Shown: positions 32,426 through 39,227 of the stretch, piece by piece | Layout of the letters: every line of letters begins with the position of its first letter | How positions within the stretch are numbered: position 1 is the first letter of the stretch | Assembly: GCA_038184435.1 (NCBI GenBank) | Contig: CP116227.1 | Span: 1,889,501-1,953,500 of the forward strand | Source of the DNA: Nocardioides alkalitolerans | Lineage (GTDB): Bacteria > Actinomycetota > Actinomycetes > Propionibacteriales > Nocardioidaceae | DNA: 64,000 nt | Direction: 5' to 3' | Notes under the pieces: generated by a model | Databases searched by the model: none | Seen by the model: only the letters and a program-made list of their open reading frames with translations | Told to the model about the DNA's origin: nothing | Translations under genes and position numbers: made by a program

Positions 32426-33697
32426 TCACGTGTACCAGGTCGGCTCGGGCAGCTCGTCGAGCAGCACGTAGCGGCCGACCTCGGCACGCTTGTGCGCCAC
32501 CGGGTCGTGGAGCGAGTGCGTGCGGACGTTGCGCCAGAAGATGTCGAGGCCGACGTGGTTCGCGCTGGCCCGGGCGCCGGTGACCTCGAAGACCTTCGTG
32601 CCGATCTCGAGACCGACGTCGATGGCGACCTGCTTGGAGGCTGCGATGACCACGGCCGCCTCCCCACGCTCCTCCGGCGTCACGGCGTCGGCGTGGTCGT
32701 TGATGCGCTCGAGCAGCTCCGCTGCGCGGTCCGCGAGGGCCTCCGCGGCCCAGAGCTTGGCGGTGAGGTCGCCGTAGGTCTCCTGCACGTGGAACTCGTC
32801 GACCGCCCGCTCCTTCACGTCCTTGGCGTAGGGCCACGCCCGCGTGGTCCCCCGCGTGTACGTCGCGGCCGTGCGCAGCGCGCCCTGGGCGATGCCGAGG
32901 TAGAGGTTGGTGAAGATCGCCTGGATGATCGGCACGTTGAGGGTGTTGTAGACCCGGGGCACGAACTCGTGGCCGGTCTCCGTCGCGACGTACCCCGCGG
33001 CCGAGGCCCAGTCGACCCGCACGTCCTCGATCTCCACCGAGCCCGACTCGGTGAGCCGCTGCCCGAGGTTGTCCCAGTCGCCCGCGAAGCGCAGGCCCGG
33101 CTGGTCGGTGGGGACGATCGCGAAGACGTGCTGGTCGGTGCCCTCGATGACGCCCTCGAGCACGGTCACGTCGGAGACCCGACCGCCGGTGGAGAACGAC
33201 TTGCGGCCGTTGAACGACAGCTGCTCGCCGTCGGGACCGCCGACGAGCCGGATCACGAGGTCCTCGTCGCGCGGGTTGACCGCACCGCCGAAGAACCACT
33301 CCTGCTCCCCCGCGGCCTGCTCCACCGCGGCGATCTGCTCGGGCGTGCCGACGAGGCGGGCCGCCCACGCCCACAGGTAGTGGTACCCGAGTAGCTGCCC
33401 GATCGAGCCGTCGCCCGCGGAGACCGCGCGCACCACCTGCAGGGCCGTCGTCCAGCTCTCGCCGGCGCCGCCGTGGGCGGACGGCGCGAGGAGGGTCACC
33501 AGGCCGGACTGCTTGAGCAGCCGCACCTCGGCGTGGGGCGTCGCTCCGCGCCGGTCACGGTCGACCGCGTCCAGGGAGAGACGGTTGGCCACGGCGTGGG
33601 CGCGCTCGACCCACCCGGCGGACGTGGTGGGCGTGGGCCCCCACTCCGGGGCGCGGGTCGCGTCCACCGGGGCGGCGGACGTCGTGGGGAGGGACAT
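32426..33697 (-). CDS. DszC-like flavin monooxygenase (dibenzothiophene-type)
   Basis: 423 aa from ATG 33697; AAGGAG lies 6 nt upstream. Of the three homologues here it looks closest to DszC: SGLVTLLAPSAHGGAGESW, FFGGAVNPRDEDL, FNGRKSFSTGGRVSD, AGDWDNLGQRLTESGSV and the C-terminal GLDIFWRNVRTHSLHDPVAHK. DszC oxidises dibenzothiophene to its sulfone; here the substrate may be a simpler thioether or thiophene. It opens the cluster and is preceded by a nested inverted repeat (33698-33763) covering its ribosome-binding site. Confidence 0.87.
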   Translation of the reverse strand: MSLPTTSAAPVDATRAPEWGPTPTTSAGWVERAHAVANRLSLDAVDRDRRGATPHAEVRLLKQSGLVTLLAPSAHGGAGESWTTALQVVRAVSAGDGSIGQLLGYHYLWAWAARLVGTPEQIAAVEQAAGEQEWFFGGAVNPRDEDLVIRLVGGPDGEQLSFNGRKSFSTGGRVSDVTVLEGVIEGTDQHVFAIVPTDQPGLRFAGDWDNLGQRLTESGSVEIEDVRVDWASAAGYVATETGHEFVPRVYNTLNVPIIQAIFTNLYLGIAQGALRTAATYTRGTTRAWPYAKDVKERAVDEFHVQETYGDLTAKLWAAEALADRAAELLERINDHADAVTPEERGEAAVVIAASKQVAIDVGLEIGTKVFEVTGARASANHVGLDIFWRNVRTHSLHDPVAHKRAEVGRYVLLDELPEPTWYT

Positions 33698-33763
33698 GGT
33701 TGCTCCTTCTCGTCGGGTACGACGGGGGCCCGATCCCCCGCCGTCGTTCAATGTCGAGCAACC
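33698..33763 (-). promoter_or_regulatory. nested inverted repeat over the start region of the DszC-like gene
   Basis: GGTTGCTC (33698-33705) and GAGCAACC (33756-33763) are perfect 8-bp arms enclosing a second stem ACGACGG/CCGTCGT (33719-33725, 33741-33747) with extra G-C pairs. In mRNA the outer stem would hide part of the AAGGAG site. However, TAGGTT on the minus strand overlaps the outer arm and could be the -10 element, in which case the repeat is an operator. Confidence 0.5.
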
Positions 33764-33903
33764 TAAGCGAGTTTGTGGAGATGGAGTCGTCGTCCCACAT
33801 CGCGAACGGGGTTGCGGACGGCCACGGAACCGTCGGGGAACCGTCCGTGCACCACCCGGCAACCACCCGGGAACCACCCGGGGGCGTCCCGCGTCGAAGC
33901 CGC

Positions 33904-34950
33904 ATGAACCGCACCGGAACCCTCCTCGCCCTGGCCCTCACCACGACGGTCGCCCTGACCGCCTGCAGCAGCGGTGGCGACAGCGTCACCAGCAACGACG
34001 AGTCGTCGAGCTCGGAGCGCCTCGAGGACCGCTCGGGAAGCGCGGGATCGCCCCAGGCGGCCCCGTCGGAGGGCGCCGACGCGGATGCCGGCGGCTCGAG
34101 CGAGGCGAGCGGGTCGGCCGAGGGTGCGTCACCACCCGATGCCGCTCCCGAGCCCTCGGCCGTGATCGCGACGGGCACCGTCGACCTGGTCGCCGACGAC
34201 GTGGCCGAGACCCGCCGCGACGTGCAGCGTCTCGCCGACGAGGCCGGCGGCCGCGTGGCGGGCGAGGAGACCACGACCGACCGCGACGGGGTGATGGACG
34301 GCAGCCGGCTGGTGCTCGAGGTGCCCAGCGCCACCTTCGACGACACGATGACCGCCGTCGAGGAGGTGGCCACGACCGCGTCGAGCACCCGCTCGCTCGA
34401 GGACGTCGGCACCGACATCGTCGACACCGAAGCCCGGATCCGCGCCCAGGAGCAGAGCCTGACCCGCATCGAGGCCCTCCTCGCCGAGGCGGAGGACCTC
34501 ACCGAGCTGGTCGCCATCGAGAGCGAGCTGACCTCGCGCCAGGCCGCGCTCGACAGCCTGACCTCGCAGCTCGACTACCTGCAGGACGCGACCGCGTACT
34601 CGACCATCACCGTCTACGTGGAGCGGACCGACGAGGCCGCGACGGACACGGAGGACGACGACGAGGGGCGCGACGGCTTCCTCGGCGGGCTCGCAGACGG
34701 CTGGGACGGCCTCACCGGCACGTTGGGCGCCGCCGCCGTCGCCGTCGGCCTGCTGCTGCCGTGGCTGCTGCTGCTCACCCTGGTCGGCGTGCCGGTGACC
34801 TGGGGCGTGCGGCGCCTGCGTCGTCGCCGGACCCCGGCGGGGGCGGCAGGAGCGACCGGGGCGACCGGACCGTCGGGGCCGTCAGGGATGACCGGGGCGG
34901 GCACGGAGCGACCCGACTCGGGCCTGCCCACGCGTCCCGGGCGGCCCTGA
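33904..34950 (+). CDS. DUF4349-domain lipoprotein
   Basis: 348 aa from ATG 33904; reading further upstream gives no signal peptide. The lipobox VALTAC puts lipid on Cys 21. A Ser/Glu/Asp/Gly-rich spacer runs to about residue 85, then the DUF4349 core (about 90-240): IATGTVDLVADDVAETRRDV, a central coiled coil (EARIRAQEQSLTRIEALLAEA) and TAYSTITVYVER. One membrane helix (about 275-300) and a basic then Gly/Pro-rich cytoplasmic tail follow. The family is widespread and uncharacterised; the coiled coil suggests envelope scaffolding. It diverges from the sulfur cluster. Confidence 0.88.
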   Translation: MNRTGTLLALALTTTVALTACSSGGDSVTSNDESSSSERLEDRSGSAGSPQAAPSEGADADAGGSSEASGSAEGASPPDAAPEPSAVIATGTVDLVADDVAETRRDVQRLADEAGGRVAGEETTTDRDGVMDGSRLVLEVPSATFDDTMTAVEEVATTASSTRSLEDVGTDIVDTEARIRAQEQSLTRIEALLAEAEDLTELVAIESELTSRQAALDSLTSQLDYLQDATAYSTITVYVERTDEAATDTEDDDEGRDGFLGGLADGWDGLTGTLGAAAVAVGLLLPWLLLLTLVGVPVTWGVRRLRRRRTPAGAAGATGATGPSGPSGMTGAGTERPDSGLPTRPGRP

Positions 34951-35002
34951 TCCCCCTGCCCGCCGCGTCCGCGAGCGGAGCGGTCCTCGGAGGGTCCCGA
35001 AA

Positions 35003-35153
35003 GGCTTGGACAGAACCGGCACCAGCGCCGCGCACGATCCAGCCCGGACCGACTCGCACCAGCCTGATCGAGGCTGCACCGGGCTCGATCGGCGCACATC
35101 GGGCCGTGCGCGACCGATCACGAGGCGGTCGGCGCGCCGGATCTGTCCAAGCC
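35003..35153. repeat. 151-bp structured element with terminal inverted repeats (MITE or structured RNA)
   Basis: Perfect 12-bp ends GGCTTGGACAGA/TCTGTCCAAGCC, continued after an A/A mismatch by CCGGC/GCCGG. Inside are further paired segments: GCGCCG (35025-35030) with CGGCGC (35130-35135), GCGCAC (35030-35035) with GTGCGC (35106-35111), and local hairpins CAGCCT/AGGCTG and CGACCG/CGGTCG. There is no ORF of note. It lies between convergent DUF4349 and TetR genes. No other gene is visible in 34951-35176. Confidence 0.6.
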
Positions 35154-35176
35154 GATGTCGACCTCCGTGGCCCTGC

Positions 35177-35890
35177 TCAGGGGGCGGGGTGCACCAGGTC
35201 GTTGCGCAGGGCGGCCTCGACGGCGCCGGCGACGCTGGCGGGGTCGTCGCCGGCGTGGGCCACGACCACGACGGTGGCGCCTGCTCCCCCACCCGCTCCC
35301 CCGCCCAGGCCCTCGCGGCGGTCGCCGAAGAGCTCGACGACCTTGGTCATGGCGGCGTCGAACTCGGCGACGGGGTCGTCGGCGAGCCCGCGAAGCCACC
35401 GCCGGAGCACCACGTTGTGGGCCGTGATGACGCTGCCCGCCATCAGCTCGGCCCGCAGCTCGTCGCCCATCCAGGTGCGGATGTACTCCCGGAACGCCCG
35501 CTGGTACTGCTGCATCCCGGCGATCTCGCGCTCGCGCAGGCTGGGCACGGAGCGGGTGAGGTCGTAGCGGCGCTGGGCCAGCTCGCCCTCGTTGAGGTAG
35601 TGCTTGAGCACGAGGCGCGACGCCTCGAAGACGGCGACGAGGCTGTGCCGCTCCGAGGCTGCGTCCAACCTTCCTCGCACCTGCTCCAGCAGCTCGTCGT
35701 GGTGGGGGAAGATCACCTCCTCCTTCGAGCGGAACGCCCGGAAGAAGGTCGTGCGCCCGACCCCCGCGCGCTCGGCGATGGCGTCGACGGTCGTGCCGTC
35801 GTACCCCTGCTCGTCGAAGAGCTCAAAGGCCGCCTGCTGGAGGCGCTCGCGCACCGTCGGCCGCGGCCGTCCGCTCTCGCTCGTCGCCAT
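35177..35890 (-). CDS. TetR family regulator
   Basis: 237 aa from ATG 35890, chosen because TAGGAT ends exactly 7 nt upstream (leaderless). The N-terminal HTH is TTVDAIAERAGVGRTTFFRAF (about residues 33-53). The middle is all-helical and matches fatty-acid-type TetR ligand domains, while the tail is Gly/Ala-rich. It is divergent from a 3-hydroxyacyl-CoA dehydrogenase/acyl-CoA dehydrogenase operon with a 17-bp palindrome between, so it probably represses beta-oxidation and is relieved by an acyl-CoA. The ligand is inference. Confidence 0.9.
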   Translation of the reverse strand: MATSESGRPRPTVRERLQQAAFELFDEQGYDGTTVDAIAERAGVGRTTFFRAFRSKEEVIFPHHDELLEQVRGRLDAASERHSLVAVFEASRLVLKHYLNEGELAQRRYDLTRSVPSLREREIAGMQQYQRAFREYIRTWMGDELRAELMAGSVITAHNVVLRRWLRGLADDPVAEFDAAMTKVVELFGDRREGLGGGAGGGAGATVVVVAHAGDDPASVAGAVEAALRNDLVHPAP

Positions 35891-35897
35891 GCTCCGC

Positions 35898-35903
35898 ATC
35901 CTA
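35898..35903 (-). promoter_or_regulatory. -10 element of leaderless promoter (TetR)
   Basis: TAGGAT on the minus strand with 7 nt to the ATG at 35890. Confidence 0.5.
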
Positions 35904-35973
35904 GGCACCCCTCACCTCAGCCTCGTCCCCTCGCCTCGCGCCTCCGACGGCCTGTGTACGCCGGACCACGTGT

Positions 35974-35990
35974 ACGGTACTCAGTACCGT
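35974..35990. promoter_or_regulatory. TetR operator candidate
   Basis: ACGGTAC-TCA-GTACCGT: perfect 7-bp arms around 3 nt, in the divergent region of the TetR and beta-oxidation genes, 20 bp before the GTG at 36010. It overlaps possible -10 elements of the plus-strand operon. Confidence 0.65.
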
Positions 35991-36009
35991 TACTTCGAGG
36001 AGGACCAGG

Positions 36010-36870
36010 GTGAACCACACCAGTGCCACCAACGTCGGCGTCGTGGGCTGCGGGCTCATGGGCGCGGGCATCGCCGAGGTCGCCGCCCGCAGCGGGCACG
36101 ACGTCGTCGTCGTCGAGTCGGACGAGGCGCGTGCGAGCGCCGGACGCGACCGCCTGGAGGCGTCGCTCCGGCGCGCCGAGGCCAAGGGCAAGATCCCCAG
36201 CGCCGCCGACGTGCTGGCGCGCATCCGCGTCGTCACCGTCATGGAGGAGCTCGCCGACCGCGACCTCGTGGTCGAGGCGATCGTCGAGGACGAGGACGCG
36301 AAGACCGCCCTCTTCCGCCAGCTCGACGCCATCGTGACGTCACCCGACGCGATCCTGGCCTCCAACACGTCGTCGATCCCGATCATGAAGCTGGCGGTCG
36401 TCACCTCGCGCCCGACCCACGTGCTCGGCATCCACTTCTTCAACCCGGTGCCGGTGCTCAAGCTCGTCGAGATCGTGCCCAGCCTCCTCACCGACCGGGA
36501 GACGGTCGCCCGCTCCCGCACGTTCGTCGAGGGCCTCGGCAAGGAGCCCATCGACTGCCAGGACCGCGCGGGCTTCGTCGTCAACGCCCTCCTCATCCCG
36601 TTCATCCTCTCGGCGATCCGCATGTTCGAGTCCGGGTTCGCCACGGCCGAGGACATCGACCGCGGTCTCGTGCTCGGCGCAGCCCACCCGCAGGGCCCGC
36701 TCGCACTGGCGGACCTCATCGGGCTCGACACGACCAAGGCGGTGGCGGAGTCGCTCTACGAGGAGTTCAAGGAGCAGCTCTACGCCCCGCCGCCGCTGCT
36801 CGCGCGCATGGTCGAGGCCGGGCTGCTGGGTCGCAAGACCGGCCGAGGCTTCTACACCTACGACAAGTGA
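36010..36870 (+). CDS. 3-hydroxybutyryl-CoA / 3-hydroxyacyl-CoA dehydrogenase
   Basis: 286 aa, the usual stand-alone length. NAD-binding GVVGCGLMGAGIAEVAA is followed by VVEAIVEDEDAK and LASNTSSIPI, with the catalytic His in GIHFFNPVPVLKLVEIV and RAGFVVNALLIPF opening the C-terminal domain. It oxidises (S)-3-hydroxyacyl-CoA with NAD(P) in beta-oxidation or butyrate metabolism (FadB2/PaaH/Hbd type). GTG 36010 has GAGGAGGA upstream. It forms an operon with the acyl-CoA dehydrogenase 10 bp downstream and is divergent from its likely TetR repressor. Confidence 0.95.
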   Translation: MNHTSATNVGVVGCGLMGAGIAEVAARSGHDVVVVESDEARASAGRDRLEASLRRAEAKGKIPSAADVLARIRVVTVMEELADRDLVVEAIVEDEDAKTALFRQLDAIVTSPDAILASNTSSIPIMKLAVVTSRPTHVLGIHFFNPVPVLKLVEIVPSLLTDRETVARSRTFVEGLGKEPIDCQDRAGFVVNALLIPFILSAIRMFESGFATAEDIDRGLVLGAAHPQGPLALADLIGLDTTKAVAESLYEEFKEQLYAPPPLLARMVEAGLLGRKTGRGFYTYDK

Positions 36871-36880
36871 GGAGGCGGCG

Positions 36881-38041
36881 ATGAGCTCGTTCGACCTGTT
36901 CCGCACCAACGAGGACCACGAGGAGCTGCGCGCCGCCGTGCGCGACGTGGTCGAGGCCAAGGTCGCGCCCCACGCCGCCGCCGTCGACGAGGAGGCGCGC
37001 TACCCGCAGGAGGCGCACGACGCCCTGGTCGCCGCGGACTTCCACGCTCCCCACGTCGGCGAGAAGTACGACGGTGTCGGGGCGGACGCCCTCGCGACCT
37101 GCATCGTCATCGAGGAGGTCGCGCGTGCGTGCGTCTCGTCCTCCCTCATCCCGGCGGTCAACAAGCTCGGCTCGATGCCGCTCATCCTGGGCGGGTCGGA
37201 CGAGCTGAAGCAGCGGTACCTCCCGCCGCTCGCCCGCGGCGAGGGCTTCTTCTCGTACGGCCTGTCGGAGCGCGACGCCGGTTCCGACACGGCGTCCATG
37301 AGGACCCGGGCGACGGCGGACGGCGACGACTTCGTGCTCTCGGGCCAGAAGTCGTGGATCACCAACGCCGGCGTCTCGGAGTTCTACACGGTGCTCGCCG
37401 TGACCGACCCCGACGCACCCCGCGGCAAGGGCATCAGCGCGTTCGTCGTGGAGAAGTCGGACGCAGGCTTCACGTTCGGCGAGAAGGAGAAGAAGCTCGG
37501 CATCAAGGGCTCACCCACCCGGGAGCTGCTCTTCGACCGCGTTCGCATCCCCGGCGACCGGATGATCGGCGAGCCGGGCACCGGGCTCCAGCTCGCGCTC
37601 CGCACGCTCGACCACACCCGCGTGACCATCGGCGCCCAGGCCGTGGGCCTCGCCCAGGGAGCCCTCGACTTCGCGGTCGGCTACGTCAAGGAGCGGAGCC
37701 AGTTCGGCAAGCACATCGCCGACTTCCAGGGCATCCAGTTCATGCTCGCCGACATGGCGATGGAGCTGGAGGCGGCCCGCCAGATGGTGTACGTCGCGGC
37801 CGCCAAGTCGGAGCGGGGCGACGCCGACCTCTCCTTCTTCGGCGCCGCCGCGAAGTGCTTCGCCTCCGACGTGGCGATGAAGGTGACGACGGACGCGGTG
37901 CAGCTGCTCGGCGGCTACGGCTACACGAGCGACTTCCCGGTCGAGCGCATGATGCGCGACGCCAAGATCACCCAGATCTACGAGGGCACCAACCAGGTGC
38001 AGCGCGTCGTGATGGCACGGCAGCTGCTCGCGTCGCGCTGA
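36881..38041 (+). CDS. acyl-CoA dehydrogenase (short/medium-chain)
   Basis: 386 aa. Signatures: YGLSERDAGSDTASMRTRA (FAD/substrate strand), WITNAGVSEFYTVLAV, QFGKHIADFQGIQFMLADMA, and IYEGTNQVQRVVMARQLL with the catalytic Glu in YEGTNQ. It introduces the 2,3-double bond in acyl-CoA and passes electrons to ETF. Unlike the DszC/SfnB paralogues in the sulfur cluster it keeps the catalytic Glu. GGAGG lies shortly before the ATG. It is paired with the 3-hydroxyacyl-CoA dehydrogenase; the hydratase and thiolase for the intervening and final steps are not in the window. Confidence 0.95.
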   Translation: MSSFDLFRTNEDHEELRAAVRDVVEAKVAPHAAAVDEEARYPQEAHDALVAADFHAPHVGEKYDGVGADALATCIVIEEVARACVSSSLIPAVNKLGSMPLILGGSDELKQRYLPPLARGEGFFSYGLSERDAGSDTASMRTRATADGDDFVLSGQKSWITNAGVSEFYTVLAVTDPDAPRGKGISAFVVEKSDAGFTFGEKEKKLGIKGSPTRELLFDRVRIPGDRMIGEPGTGLQLALRTLDHTRVTIGAQAVGLAQGALDFAVGYVKERSQFGKHIADFQGIQFMLADMAMELEAARQMVYVAAAKSERGDADLSFFGAAAKCFASDVAMKVTTDAVQLLGGYGYTSDFPVERMMRDAKITQIYEGTNQVQRVVMARQLLASR

Positions 38042-38084
38042 GTCCCGCGACTTGAAGACGACGTGCGGTCTCCCCACACTGGAG

Positions 38085-38188
38085 CACGTGAGGGGAGTAC
38101 CCCGCTCCACGACGCATCGTCACCACGGTCGCCCCTGAGCGGCCCGGTGCGTCGGCCACCGTCACCGCGGTGGAGGGGGAGACCTCCG
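38085..38188 (+). ncRNA. probable yybP-ykoY manganese riboswitch
   Basis: Located directly upstream of a terC gene, the commonest target of this class. The conserved 5' motif GGGGAGTA is at 38092-38099 and the 3' motif GAGACC at 38179-38184. Between them are stems GACGCA/TGCGTC (38111-38116, 38148-38153) and CCACCG/CGGTGG (38156-38161, 38168-38173). GGAG/CTCC could close the outer stem. The order matches the known architecture, where Mn2+ docks two loops and raises expression. Confidence 0.72.
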
Positions 38189-38192
38189 GACG

Positions 38193-38209
38193 ACCCGCCT
38201 CGTGCGGGT
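38193..38209 (+). promoter_or_regulatory. hairpin between riboswitch and terC (expression platform candidate)
   Basis: ACCCGC/GCGGGT stem, 5-nt loop, ending 5 bp before the GGAGGT site of terC. It could expose or mask translation initiation. Confidence 0.45.
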
Positions 38210-38225
38210 GGACTGGAGGTGTCCG

Positions 38226-39167
38226 ATGGACGTTCCCCTGTGGGCATGGGCCGCTGTGCTGGCCGTCATCCTGGCCATGCTGGCCGTCGACCTGTTCGCG
38301 CACCGCGACGCGCACGTCGTGTCGGTGCGCGAGGCCGCCGCCTGGTCGGCCGTGTGGGTCTCGCTGGGCCTCGCCTTCGGCGGCGTGGTCTGGTGGGCGT
38401 ACGGCGCGCAGGCAGGCGGCGAGTACTTCGCCGGCTACCTCATCGAGAAGTCGCTCGCCGTCGACAACGTGTTCGTCTTCGCCCTGATCTTCACGTACTT
38501 CGCGGTGCCCCGGGAGTACCAGCACCGGGTGCTGTTCTACGGCGTCCTCGGGGCGCTCGTGTTCCGCGCCGTGTTCATCGCCGCCGGCTCGGTCCTCATC
38601 AGCAGCTTCGCCTGGATCCTCTACCTCTTCGGCGCGTTCCTGGTGGTGACCGGCTGGAAGATGTTCAGGCACCGCGACGGGGAGACCGACCTCTCCCGCA
38701 ACCGTGCGCTCGCCTGGGCCCGCGCCCGCATCCCGTCGACGGACCAGTACCACGGTCAGCGCTTCTGGGTGAAGGAGGCCGGTCGGTGGGTGGCGACCCC
38801 GCTCTTCTTCGTGCTCCTCATGGTGGAGACGACCGACATCATCTTCGCGGTCGACTCGATCCCGGCCATCTTCGCCGTCACCCAGGAGCCGTTCCTGGTC
38901 TTCGCGAGCAACGCGTTCGCGATCCTCGGCCTGCGCGCGCTCTACTTCCTGCTGGCCGACCTCATCGACCGCTTCGTCCACCTCAAGGCGGGCCTCGCCG
39001 CGATCCTCGTCTTCGTCGGCATCAAGATGCTGCTGCTCGACGTCTACAAGATCCCGCTCTGGCTCTCGCTCGGCGTCATCGGGCTCTGCCTGGCGGTCTC
39101 CATCGGGCTCAGCCTCTGGCAGACCCGGGCCGGCGCCGCTGAGCGATCCCCCCGCGCCCGGACGTGA
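38226..39167 (+). CDS. terC: TerC/Alx family membrane protein (Mn2+ exporter type)
   Basis: 313 aa from ATG 38226, which has GGAGGT 5 nt upstream; an upstream GTG in frame lies in the riboswitch leader and is rejected. About eight membrane helices. Family motifs: KSLAVDNVFVFALIF and ETTDIIFAVDSIPAIFAVT, whose acidic residues lie in the membrane and are thought to bind the metal, and NAFAILGLRALYFLLADLI. TerC proteins export Mn2+ or help metalate secreted proteins. The upstream yybP-ykoY-like RNA supports manganese control. A strong terminator follows the stop by 3 bp. Confidence 0.95.
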   Translation: MDVPLWAWAAVLAVILAMLAVDLFAHRDAHVVSVREAAAWSAVWVSLGLAFGGVVWWAYGAQAGGEYFAGYLIEKSLAVDNVFVFALIFTYFAVPREYQHRVLFYGVLGALVFRAVFIAAGSVLISSFAWILYLFGAFLVVTGWKMFRHRDGETDLSRNRALAWARARIPSTDQYHGQRFWVKEAGRWVATPLFFVLLMVETTDIIFAVDSIPAIFAVTQEPFLVFASNAFAILGLRALYFLLADLIDRFVHLKAGLAAILVFVGIKMLLLDVYKIPLWLSLGVIGLCLAVSIGLSLWQTRAGAAERSPRART

Positions 39168-39170
39168 CGA

Positions 39171-39203
39171 ACGCCCGCCCCGCTGCTGCAGCGGGGCGGG
39201 CGT
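39171..39203. terminator. terminator after terC
   Basis: 13-bp perfect stem ACGCCCGCCCCGC/GCGGGGCGGGCGT with a 7-nt loop, starting 3 bp beyond the terC stop. The convergent ESX-like gene ends at 39228, so it can act in both directions. Confidence 0.8.
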
Positions 39204-39227
39204 CCCACGTACGTCGCGGGTCGGCCG

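Noticed and set aside
28638..33697. SfnB/DszC-like genes as acyl-CoA dehydrogenases
   Set aside because: The catalytic Glu motif is absent, and the C-terminal HWRNARTHTLHDP-type motif and neighbours point to flavin monooxygenases.
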